The notes below the pieces were generated by a model. The model worked only from the letters and a program-made list of their open reading frames with translations, was not told where the DNA came from and ran no database searches. From Pardosa pseudoannulata (lineage: Eukaryota; Arthropoda; Arachnida; Araneae; Lycosidae): a DNA stretch of 64,000 bases. The translations under genes were made by a program, and so were the position numbers. The stretch covers positions 60,919,377-60,983,376 of the forward strand of contig CM063501.1 in the NCBI GenBank assembly GCA_032207245.1. The letters run 5' to 3'. Below are positions 1 through 13,500 of this stretch, piece by piece; position 1 is the first letter of the stretch, and each line of letters starts with the position of its first letter.

Positions 1-1299
1 CCTGATGGGTGGTAATGTATTTGTGATACCCCACTTTAGATTTGCCTTACTCTTAATCCTTTTCAAAAGGGGTACTTTTGTCTCCTGATTTCATACCTAT
101 CTCCCATTTGCTCTTACTTCCCATCAAAAGGGCATTTAGACCCTCAGATTTATCCTACATATTCTCTGCCTACAGAGAGATGTTTCAAATGCCTTCCAGC
201 ACTTGAACCTGTCACTCCAGGATTCCAGCCTTGGACTTTCTACACTAATGTCAGTTTGCCGAGATGAGAGACTGAAAATAAACAAAGTTCCATGACAGCA
301 ATAGACTTCAATAAGGCATTGGCCTCAATTTTATAGTGTTACCTATGGGAATAGATGGTCTTTATTGCCTTTCTTTTTGTTTATGCTTTTCCTTATGCTA
401 TGCTTATAGCTAACATAGGACTCTCACTTTTTTATACATTGCAGACTGATTGCAGTGTGTGGTGTTTTAAATGTCCATCTATTTTGTGGAACAAAAATGG
501 AGAATGAAAGTATTATCATCAGTAATTTGCAAATAGCAGTATGATATTCTAACATAGGTTGACCTTGCATTGAGCAACTGAAATAAAAAAAATAGCTTTA
601 ATAGATTTTAGATTAAAAAAATGAAAAAAGTTAGTGTTTATAAATTTTTATTTAAATAATATTGAAAATGTTAATTTGGTAATGTCAGTCATTATTGTTA
701 CCACTGGTCAAGCCTGGGATGTGAATGTGTATACATCTAAATAGCTCTCTAATACTTTTATTATTTTGTTTTATTGACAACTTTGCTCTTCTCTCTCAAA
801 AGCCTGCCAGCTTTTGCATTAGGTCACCACATACCTAATCATCTGTGAAGTAGTCCTGTAAAAGTCTGCTGTGTTATAGTTATTTTCTCTAATATTATGG
901 ATTAATATTAATCTTATATACACTAGAAAAGAGGACTATGATCTCATTAATATGCTGTTTGTTATATTTTTAATATAGTTTATTTCAATTTCAGTACCAG
1001 ACTATTTTTTTTTTCTATAAATTTCCTACTTTGTCTTATAAAAAATCTCATAAATAAATCATCTATAATTTAATCATTCTATATTCTGGAAAGAAAATTT
1101 AGTACCCTTTTTGTTCATTAAATCTTAGCTCAGTTTTAAAAAATATCGAAAAAGTTACAAGATTGATAGCAATTTAATGTGGAAATTAAATATTCATATG
1201 ACTCTAAAAGAATAAAAATTGAGGATGTGGTATATTTTTTATGCAAACTTTTAATCTTTATTTCACTGTGTTTTTAAAGCTTATTTTGCTACAGTTTCT

Positions 1300-1341
<42 letters not shown>

Positions 1342-1413
1342 AAGTTTTTTAGACACTACAGATATAACATATTAAATCTTTACTTTATAATTACAAGTTA
1401 TTATTTATTTTAG
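1..1413 (+). other. 3' part of an Rme-8 intron, no gene
   Basis: This stretch precedes the first exon visible in the window and ends in a TTTATTTTAG acceptor at 1413. The first 300 bases are less AT-rich than the rest and look like an old repeat insertion, but I recognise no family in them. A pure (TA)18 microsatellite occupies 1303-1338. The donor of this intron and the exons encoding the N-terminal part of the protein lie upstream of the window. Confidence 0.7.
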
Positions 1414-1518
1414 ACAAATGTGATTGAAGCATCTCCTGAAATGATGCAAGTTACTGAAAAAGAATGGTATTACAGAAATGCTGAGAAAGAACGTCATGGA
1501 CCTTATGGTTTTAATGAG
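1414..1518 (+). CDS. Rme-8: Rme-8 exon 1 of window (start of GYF_2-type domain)
   Basis: 35 codons, phase 0 at both ends, donor gtattg. The end encodes [16 protein letters not shown], the first half of the GYF_2-type module. Confidence 0.95.
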
Positions 1519-4500
1519 GTATTGCAAATTTCATCCTTAATAAGCAACATATTATCTATATATAAGTGGTATTGCTGTAGTCAGTAATAAAAAATACCCA
1601 CTGTGCAGGATATAACATTAATTATAACAAAACAATCCATATAGGAAAATAACATCAGAACATAATAGTTATTTGTCTAGCAATGCATAGCAACATCTAA
1701 ATGTTTTTTTCTCTAGTTGTAAATATAATACTTTTCTGTACAGAAGTTGTAATAACATTTACATAATTATAGTGTTGGAGCAAAATTTCCTTTGTAATAT
1801 CTGGTTGATTTTAAATGTTTTGCCTTAAATTTTATGTATTGAAGAACTGAATTTTGTAAAAGTTACTACATTTTCAGCTAAAATTTGATATTTTGAATTA
1901 TGTTTTTCATATTTTCACTGTATTAACATTATTTTTGCTGTGTTTATGCATATGCTTATTCACTAAGATTTACTTAATTTTTGATATAAAAATTTTGTAA
2001 ATTAGATTAATCTAGAAATTTGTCATTTTTTCATTTTTAACCCTTTTGCGATGGGAAGCGCAAACGTGCGCTTTTCTCTGAGGCCAGCAGTCACTTTCGC
2101 GAGTGAGTATCCAGGGCCGGAGGATTTTATGCTATTAAGCCTAAATTCATGAAATTAATGAAGTAATAATGCGTTATTTAATAATGCTGCGTAAAGTATT
2201 TAAATGGAATGGGATTTAAATAATATGTTTATAGATACTTTATTTACTTAGGCTATTTCTTATTTAAATATATATTTTACACCTTTTTTTTCATTCTTTA
2301 CTTACTATTTAATGACTTTTAACATTACAAAACTGAATACTATGTTATTTAAAATTATTCTTTTGTATGAAAAATTTTAAAAACAGGGATCTACACACAA
2401 TCCTACGTTACAGTCCTTGAATTCTTAGTAACTTATTTATCGTTTTGGAGAATTTTTCCTGGAATGTGAAAAAACGAAGCATTGTCCTCATTTTTGTCAC
2501 CAACGTCTTCCTCATCATTAGAATCCCTAGATCCATTATGAACAGAAAGAACAATCAGAGTATATTAAAGTGTCACTATTACTACTATCCTAAAATATTT
2601 CAGAATCAAAATCTGAAATATTTTGCATTATTTCAAGCTCAGTTGAACACTTTCGACACTTCGTAAATCTAACAAAAGAAAAAAAAAGAGAGAGAGAGAA
2701 AAAAATCAAATATGTCAGATCTAATTCTGTACTAAAAACTGGACTGCAAACCGAAATACACAACACTTTAGCAAAAATAAAACTCCCCTGCTTACATAAA
2801 CACCACGTGGGAATTTAAAGAGCCGTCATAAAACATGTCAATCGGAAACATTCCTTTACCCTCATGCTTATAAAATCAAAAACCACTTGTAAGTGTATCA
2901 TACTACTCTCCTATTGAGTACAAGGTCAAATCTACATGTATCTAAATCCATATGGACATACAATGGCATCTTGTGTCAAAACTTATAGTTTTTAAAATGT
3001 TCCACAACACTGGCACACATATGTGACGGTCGGGGGTGAACGAGAAAACACTCTGCCACACCAGTGTGTCGGCCAGGAAGTGAGTGCATTTCTTGCTCAC
3101 ACATATTTGTGACAGTAGGCGCGAAAGGGTTAATATAAACTCTATAATGAAATTTTTATAACTTATTACATGTTACTAAAGATTTATTTTGAAAAATTTT
3201 TAATAAAATTCATTTACTTAAATAATATTTTAGTTGTTTGTTTTATGTAAAACAGTATCATTTACTAAGTTATATGTTTTTAATTGGTAATTATTTAATT
3301 TAGTAATTTTAATTATTTTAGATCAAAGATTTGTGGACAGAAAGTGTTATCCACCCCAAAACTAAATGTTGGGCTCAAGGCATGGATGGATGGAAACCTG
3401 TTCACAATATTCCTCAGTTGAAGTGGAGTTTAATGGCCACAGGTTCAGCTTTAATGAATGAAAGTGATTTGGCAAATGAAATTTTAAGGATGCTTATCAG
3501 AATTTGTGAATACTTCCCAAGCCGGTATTAATTCTTTATTTGTAGTAAAATATTGATCTTTGAATATTTATGAAAATAAAAACTTTTAAATTGTAGTTAT
3601 TTTTATACTATGTGAAATAAGTTCTGTCTATTTAATAAATATTAATAATTGCATAAATATTATTAATGCAATTTGGTAATTAAATAATTAAATTATGTAT
3701 TATAATTAAAACTTTATTATTACTTTAACTGTGATTGAAAACTTAATGTCTTATTTTTTTAATGCATATTAATTATAGGAATAATATAAAACATTTTATA
3801 TTTGTACTTTGTAATCCATGTCATTTTAAAAATTGATATCTTACGGAAAGATTTAATTTTTATTTCTCATAAACTATGATTAAAAAATGCAATTACAATG
3901 AGAATTTAATTTATAATCATTTTATGTGATTTTGTGTATTTTATGTGATTATAATAACTCATATTTAAATAATTGGCCTAATATAACCCATTTCTGTACT
4001 ATAAAATTTTCTGTTTCAGTGATTCTGATGGAGCAATTATTCGTCCTCTTCCTCGAGCTAAAAGGCAATTATCAGATTCTACTTGTTTACCTCATATTGT
4101 TCAGGTAATTAAGCTAAATTTAATATAGCTGATTATTTTTAAATTTTGGGTGTTCTTAGAATATAATCATCTCTTTTAATAATAGCTTTTGTAGCTCTGG
4201 CAATCGCTTCCAGGTAGCTCTTCAGTCTCAGCATGAAACTGGAGGGGATTTAGTCTGCCTCATTGGATACTGTTGAAGTCTCAAAGTATTTTTAAACAGA
4301 CTCTCAGCTTTTTGGTGACGTATCTTCTATGTTGATGATGTCTCATCGACATAGAAGAAGAATGGGCTTATAAAGAATACAGTGGAATTAAGAAAATTTC
4401 CAAACAGAAAAAAAAACTGAATTATTTTGAAGAATTTAATGCTATTAGATAGGAATGGGAATTAATAGGAAAAAAATAGTTCAAATTAAAAATGAAACCT

Positions 4501-7500
4501 TGAGTCAAAGGGAAAATTAGAAAATGATATTCAGTGCATCACATGGGAAGGGGAGGAGGTTCAGGACAAATTAGGGCAAAAATAGTTTTGGTTGATTTTG
4601 CAGTTAAAAATGTTTTTTGTTTTCATTTCTAAAACATTAAGTAGAATTTTGTAACGCCATGATTTGAAAATTAATGTCAGGAATAAATTCATTGAGGTTC
4701 TTCATGAAATAATAAAAATGATTTGTTAGTAGGTTGATTATTACATAGATGCTGTTACCATGAAATCCAGTTTAAATTTTACTTTAATTCCTTTTTTTCA
4801 GTATTTGATCTTTTTTGTACTATTTTATAAATTGTATTAGCTTTGTTAAGTATAAGTTTTTAAAATTGTAAGGCTAAAATTCTAATGTGATATTTCATAT
4901 CAGTATTCAAAATACTATTTTAAAGTTCTTTTACCCTTTGTAGTATCTGATGGGTATTAGATGACTTTAAGAACTTGGGCAACACTGGTTGCCTTAGATA
5001 GGTAGTTAATCATATAAATTTATTTATTACGGTATATATATTTAAATAATGTATTAAGAGTAAGTATGCTTGAATACACTTCAAGACATTGGCAGTATCT
5101 TAGGAGTTAAAGACTAAGTCATTTCAAGTTTCACAGTGTCAATGGAACCAAGCTGAAAATCATGCAAAATACAAAATATGTTTTTCCTAATCGCAAAATC
5201 TTTTCTAACTGCATAATAATGAATAAATTAGTACTAGTTGAAATAACCCCACTATGTGTAGTATTCTGATAATTTGTAATATTACAATAATTATCTTAAA
5301 CTTACTGTTATTGCAAACTTATTTTCCCACTTAGTAGGTAAGTATGAAAATTAGAATAAATATTTCACATAAAACATGATAAAACATTTGTTTCTTTTCA
5401 TTTTCATACGATATCAATAATTTCTAATTTGACCTTATACGAAGGCACTTCATATCATGGAGACTTAAAATAAGGGGATTTGAAAAGTAAAATGTTAATT
5501 GTACTAATTTTAACTGATGCAATACTTTTAAAAGTAGCATAGTTTTAGTATAATTTAGCATACAAATATGTTAACTCTTGGTTGATTTAAAGTACTCATT
5601 TTATTTTTGTATTTAAAAGTTTTCTAACATTTTAGTTATATATGATTTCTGCTTGCCTGAAAGATGAAAATCGCTTGTTGTAAAAAACTGTTTCTTTTTC
5701 CATGTTTAGCAGTAACTTATTATTTAAACTGCATGTACTTAAACTTTAACAGAGTAAAAACAGTTCGAAAATTTGGATGTGCTTTTAAGAATCATTTGTT
5801 GAATTCTTAACTACATAGAACAATTTATTTTCAAATAAAAACAGTTTAATAGCATAATTTTTAAAGTGTTGAGAAAAAGCTTTAATGTTGTATAAGGAAT
5901 TAATTTTTCACTTATCTTATTAGCTTTTGTTGACATTTGACCCAGTTCTGGTGGAAAAAGTAGCTATACTTTTAACTCACATTATGCAAGACAATCCAGC
6001 TATTTCAAGGCTTTATCTATCTGGATTCTTTTATTTTATTCTTATGTATACTGGATCAAATCTTCTACCAATTGGAACCTTATTACAAATGACTCACTCC
6101 TGCCAGTCTTTTAGATGTGAAGAGGTAAGTGATTTGACATCTAATTGATCCCTCTTGTATAAAATAAGACTGTGGTTTAAGTTCCACATGAACGTCTGAA
6201 ATAACCCTTGCATAATTTTACCCTTACCTTGCTCCCTTATAAGCTCATGCAAGTCAGCCTATCAGATTCATTCCTTAAAAAAACTTGCTTTTTATAATTT
6301 TTAATGTATTATTGCCTAATGTCTCTTAGAACAATTTGTTGAGTTTTAACATTCTTTTTCTCTTTTAGTGCAGATGATAGAAGCACTATAAACAATTCCT
6401 CAAATTTTCAAATATATGCTTGAAAAAATATATTTTGCCATTTGGATATCATTTTGCGATATCTAGGGCCTCATACATGAATTTACTTATTCAGAAGGTA
6501 CATCAACTAAAATCATGACAAGTAGCAATATGTATTATAAAACTTCACTTTGCAGTACTGCTTTTTTTGATAGCATATAAATATCTTATCATGAAATTGT
6601 TCTCTTTCATAAATGTCACTTAAAATGCTATCTCATCACTCATTCAATATTCATAGTTAGATACCATATTTTTTTTAAACTCTCAATAGGAGCCCACAAT
6701 AACTCAGATTTAGGGTATAATCAAGAAATGCACTGCTAATTACAACAAATCATTTAAACTTTTTAATTTATTTATTACCTGTATACTTAACTAGTCCATA
6801 ATTGTGTTTGAGTATAGTATTAAAATATATTATTGTTTTTATAAGTTAGTTTTAGACAAAGTATTATTTACGATTAATATATAATTTCTTTCTATACATG
6901 CAAATACATACATACTTTTCTTGAAATTTTTTTCTCTTATAATCTTTAAACACAATATCAAAAGAGCAATCTTTATTGCAGAGTCAAGCATCTAGCATCA
7001 TGCAACGAAGCATTCTAGGTCAATTGTTACCTGAAGCCATGGTTTGTTACTTGGAAAATCATGGTGCTGAAAAATTTGCTCAAATATTTTTAGGGGAATT
7101 TGATACCCCTGAAGCAATATGGAGCAATGAAATGAGGTAAAAGTTTGTTTTCTTTTTTATTGATCAAACTGGTATGCTTCTGTATTTTCTCAATTTGCCA
7201 TTTTTAGTCATCTTAATAATTTTTAATTTCTCATGCATGAAATAATAAATCCTCCAGCATATATGATTTTTACATAATCATTCTGGGAAATTCAACATAG
7301 TTACCAAATTATGCATCAATACTAAGAAATATAGTTTTAATAATATTTGAGGCATATTTCCTTAAAATAAATGCAAATACTTACGTTTGCTTTCCTAATT
7401 TGTTTAGTTTTTGTCTGTTTTATTATGCATTCAAAGTTTGAATATCTTGGACAATTAAGAAGTTATAATCAGATCTATGATTGTTTGTTAGAATTGTAGG

Positions 7501-10500
7501 AAGAGATATATTTGATTACTGATGATTGCAGAATATTATATCATTTTGTTTTACAATATGCAATGCATTAAATTCACTGTAACTGTATAGTAAAATTATT
7601 CTTTTGTATTTCACAAGATGCTTTTTATCTCTTTATTTGTATTTTCATTACTTCCTGGTCTGAATTTCATTTTTAGTTGAAAGAGAAATCTTTGATTAGT
7701 ATTTCAGACAAATATAAGCATCTTTGGAGAATATGAAACAAAATACAATTTATTTTAATAGAACATCAGGATTTTGGGAAACATTTTATAAAATTTATTG
7801 AATATGGAATGTCAAATTAGATGTATTAGTATATTGCTAGGCTTGAATAGGTTTAGGTAGAGTTCCCTGAATTTAAGCTATCACTTAAAAAGATTAGATT
7901 TGGGTGGTGGTTTGCAATAATCATAAGGCATTTGCTAATACAAGTAAGCTTAATTTATATTATCAGAATAAAATTTTCATTTATAGTTTTATATTAAGAT
8001 AATGGTAAATTAATACTGCATTGTTGCTACTATACACATAGCAGCAACATTTAGTTCATGATCCTGTGCATACTATAACATTATTAAGGGCTTAAAATGT
8101 CAATTAAATTTTCATTTCTTTGTCAGAATTAAAATAAATTTGTTATTTTCCACTGTAGAATATCTTATATTTTATATTTCTCTTAAGCTATTTTTTTCTG
8201 TTATCACAAATTTAAAGAAATGTATCTCAGAAATATTTTATCATTTTTTTACTCTACTTTTAGGAGGATGATGATTGAAAAAATTGCATCACATATTGCT
8301 GACTTCACTCCACGATTGCGGTCAAATACAAGAGCTTTATATCAGTATTGTCCTATTCCTATCATACAATATCCTCAACTTGAAAATGAACTGTTCTGTA
8401 ATATTTACTACTTACGACATCTCTGTGATACTGTGAAGTTTCCAGATTGGCCCATCTTGGATCCTGTATGTTTTTATTTTGAATTGTGTCAATACATAAT
8501 TTTTTTCTTTTCTTTTTTTTCTGTAGAGTAATATTTTATATGTAATAAAGTGATCTTAAATCTGTCTTTCTTGTGTTTATATGTACATTGTTCTTAAAAA
8601 GTTTTTAAAATGTTCTTATTAATGTTATGTATTGTAGTTTATTTTCACCAATTTAGTCACACAATTTTGCAATTTTGTTATCATATGTATTTAATATATG
8701 ACAAGCTTTAAACCATATATAAACTGAAATAAACAAATATATGCATGAGAAGTTATCTTTGTACAGATAAATTATAATCACAATAATGTTTCTGTGTTCT
8801 AAATTTATTCCATTTACAAAAACTCTAGATTTTCTTTAGATTGATTTTTTTTCATTTTCATTGATAAATGCAATGATTTAAGATTTATCTTTGCCATAAA
8901 ATCAATTTTGTGATTTCTCATCATTTGTATTTATACTTAAAAAGGTATGCATGCAATTTTTTTCAGGTTTCATGTATAATTTTTATGACTTTTAATATTT
9001 TCAAGGAACAAATCATATTTATGCTTTGCATTTGTGTAGGTTAAATTGCTTAAAGATGTTTTAGAAGCTTGGAAGCAAGAAGTTGAGAAAAAACCTCCAG
9101 TTTTATCTCTAGATGAAGCTTATGAAACCTTAGGCCTTAAAAGAGAAGATCAGTATGTATTTCAGTTATTCCTTCTCTATTTTTATTTCTACAGGTAATG
9201 AGTTACTCATTACCTTAAACCTTACAAGAATTTTCTTACCAAAGTAAACCAATACATATCTAAGTTTCAGTTTGTATTGTAAAGAAAAATATAAGAATTT
9301 TCTTTTTACTATGTTTTTATTTTCTTATATTCTTTTTAAATCTTTATTAAAATAGTAATAAAAATGCAAATGTCTTAAATGAAGTTAAAAAAAATTAAAA
9401 CTATTTATATCTGTTTTTAAAATCAATTAGTGAATTGAAGGCAGTTAAAGGCTTTTAATCAAACTTATTGCTATATATTTTACTTGATATTTGTATAGGC
9501 TATAAAATTAAAATTTGTAGTTTATAAAATTAAAAAATTGTAACATATTTTGAGAAAAAAGATAGTTTAGTTATTTATACTTAATGTCTCTCTTGGTTTT
9601 CAAAATACACTTTAGAGCAGATATTCTGATTGTAATATAACACATGCATGTAAATAAAATTTATAAAATATGTATGTATATGTATATTTTTTTTTCAGGC
9701 CTGAGGAAAATGTAATCAGGAAATCATATTTTAAATTAGCCCAAAAGTATCATCCTGATAAAAATCCTGATGGTCGGGTAAGTAAGCATTTTAAAAGTAA
9801 TAATATTGTAGATCTTTTGATAAATGAATTATTTGTATGAAAATTACCATGAAATATAGCTATTTATAATTGTTTAACATATTTTAACTATATAATTTAG
9901 CTATATATTGTAATAACTATAGTATCATATGATATATCTAATATTTCTGTCTAAATTCTAGAATAACAAATATTTAAGTAATTTTTATTTTTTAGTTCCT
10001 TAATTCTATTCTGGAGCATGTGCACAGCGTAGTAATAATTTTCATAATTATATGTTATTGTACACATTTCATATGTTTTCTTTAGTAGTAATATATCTAT
10101 ATATATATGACATGGTCCAGTGTTAAGGCAAATGGAAAACAGTCTTTCTTGATAATAAGTTTATTAAATCATTATTTCATTTAAAAGCAAAACTTGCACC
10201 ATTTTCATTTGTTCGCGGTAGAGCTAAGAGTGGAAAGGTGCTGACAGCTCCATGTCCACACACTAACTAATTCATATCGGTTCACTTAATCATCAAATTC
10301 TCAAATATCTTTCTGCTTGACCGGATTACTCCAAAAGGTTACACAATTTTGGGTCTTTTTCATTTATTTTATTATTATAAAAAGAGTTACCTTTTTAAAA
10401 TCATTTATAACTCAAGTAATTTCCAACTACCCCTTTTTTAGACCTGATATGTATATCTATATTCATACACATATATACACATAGAGAGAGAAATGTTTAA

Positions 10501-13500
10501 AAGTAAAAAGAAGCCTTTCCTTAAAGCCTTTATTCTGTATATATTACACCATCATGTAAATGCTATGTTTTCAAAAAATATTATTCTTTGGTTTTTTCCA
10601 ATAGGAGATGTTTGAAAATGTAAATAAAGCTTATGAATTCCTCTGCAGTAAGTCATCCAGGCAATGTGAAGGGCCTGATCCACACAATGTTGTTCTCATA
10701 TTGAGAACACAAACTATTCTCTTTAGTCGTTATAAAGATGGTATGTAACTGTTAAAATATTTTTGCATAAATGTCTGATAACTGAAAAGCTCTCATAAAA
10801 ATTTTTAAGAATCTTAAAAGTAATTAGATTTAGAAATTCATAGTTCAAGAAGTATATTTATATTACTAATAAAATCATACATGACATATCTTTATACTTT
10901 GTACACTTTGCTTCATTTCACAAGGAAAATTGTATTTATTTTTAAAAACCTATTTTAAAACTTTGTTACTGAACTCCAGAATGTTTAATTATTGTGTCCC
11001 GTAAGTTTAATTTTTCAATTTTGATTAAAAGTTAAGTTTTTTAAATTTTAAATTATAGTTGTATATCAGTTTACATAACAGACATGTACAAACACACACA
11101 CACACACATGCAATTCATACATATGTATAGCATTTGAATGTAAAGCTCATCCTTCATCAAAGTTCAGTGTGGCCACCCAACTGCGAAACCCATAATTATC
11201 AGAAAATTAATTTGGCTATAATAAAGGAGGCTGCATAAATTGATATACCTATAAATGTGATTATTAAATATATTTATTACTTTGTAAAGAAATGCATAGA
11301 AAAAATATTTAATTATGCAAAGCTAACAAAACATTACAACTTATTAATTTTTAAATTGTCTTAACATAAATATATTAAATAAACATTAATTAATACCAGA
11401 GCTAGCTTTTATGAAGGCTACACAAGAATCTCATTTAAGACACATCTTTTCCACATTGATGTATACCTTTGACTAATAAAAAGGAATATCATGTAAAAGA
11501 TTCATCTGTGCATGAAAAGTAATATAAGAAGCATAATAACTTGGCAGTGAAAAAAAGTCTAATTCCTCTATTCTTAAGTATCTTGATATTTTTCATATTT
11601 TAAAGAACTGTTAATTATTTTATATTATTTTATTGCTCTCTTGCTGTATTAACCTGATTAAATGTTACAGAACTATTCAAATTTCAAATTAATATGCTCT
11701 GTTTCTAAGCTTGTTCATAACTGTTTAATTGAGACAAATTAATTCACATTAAATTCTATTTTATTTTTCTGTTAAGAAGTTAATGAACTGTATTTAAAAA
11801 AATTATTTTTTTCTGTTTTATCCTTTATATAGTCAACTATTTATCGACAGAAGTTATATCAAAATATTTTTCTTCTTTCTAGTCCTTCATCCTTACAAGT
11901 ATTCAGGCTATCCTATGTTAGTTAAAACTATTCGCCTTGAGACCAATGATTCACAACTTTTCTCAAAGTCAGCACCATTGCTGGCTGCTGCAGCAGAGAC
12001 TGCTTATTATACTGTTAATTGTTCAGCTCTGAATGCAGAAGAGCTTAGAAGAGAGAATGGCTTGGAGGTAGAGTTAAAACTTATTTATGATCTTTTATTA
12101 GTTTGTAATGTTAAAAAAAATAAAAATTAAAATTAAAATTAAAAAAAAAAAAAAATTGCAGGGAATTGCTCTTTATAATTTTGATCTCACCAGCAGTGCA
12201 TTTGATAAATATTTTATTAAAATATTTTTTTTATATTTTGGCACTGAAATAATTTTAGAATTTTTTTAAAAAGTTCTATAATCTTGAAAATGTATTTTTT
12301 TTTTTTTTGGTCTTCATATACTTTAATAAAGATATGCTAAATTGTAATTTTATTAATGTTTTGTTCTGTTATGATCACGCATATGCATAAATTCATTTAA
12401 CAACATTTTCACTAAATGTGATTAGTATACTCACAAAATATCAAATGCTTTGTTTTTTGAAATGCTATAAATCTGTCATACAAATTCTTTAAATCTGTTA
12501 ATTAAAATCTACTTTCCAACAATTGGTTTGTTAAAAATTATATAAGAATGTTTGGACTTTCAAAAACTTGTTTTACATTCCATGTGTGAGAGTGAAGTGC
12601 TCATATGCTTCTTCCTAACATTAATCTGCTGAACAATGACTGAATATGTAGGATGTTGCCTTTCTGTACTGAAGTTTATAAGTTTGAATTCCAAGTTTAT
12701 CATGGTATTCATTGTTGTCCAGAATTAGCTTTAAACAGTAGGTCCCAGTCTAATTAATTTTTATGTTGCAAAAGAATAACTGTAGTGTTCGAAGCCACAC
12801 CTAAAATTACAAAAATCTTTGAATTATATTTTCATCTAATATTAGTATAAATGAAAATGAGTATCTAAACTAATTGAAGAATTTTAATTAAAAGATTTAT
12901 TTGTAGTTAATACTGAATCTACTCAGTAACACAATACTGTATTTTAATGTTTTTAATAGGCTCTTCAAGAAGCATTCTCCCGTTGTGTTGCTGTCCTAAA
13001 TCGTTCATCTACTATGGATGATTTAGCAGCTCAAGTTTGCATCCACATATCTCGTTGTTTTGCTGTTGCAGCCCAATTTAGAGGATGTAGAGAACGTATG
13101 ATTGAAATGCCTGATATGATAAAGGATCTTTGTCGCATATTGTATTTCCAAGTAAGTGTGACTATTTTCAATAGCTGTTTATATTTATTAAATGAGAAGT
13201 AAAAATGTTGCTGTCAAGTACTTTTATCTAATATGGTTAAACCTGTCTATCTTGATTATCGGGAAGCAAAAAAGAAAATTCAAGTTTTCAAACTATGGAA
13301 GTTGTATAATATTTTAATATATCAATCCAAAAATGCAAATTTTTCAAGTAACAATCACAGCTTTAGTAAATAAAATAATAATTAATACAACAAATCTAAT
13401 GTAATATTCAAATATATAACTCAGTGTAAAGGTTCTTTTAATACATTTCATGCTAGGCATCTTTCAATTGATTAACAAGGTTAATCTTTTTAAATTTTAA

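Noticed and set aside
271..350. Short stretch reading IDFNKALASI, reminiscent of a LINE reverse transcriptase motif
   Set aside because: Only ten codons resemble the motif and the flanks are closed by stops; not enough to call an element.
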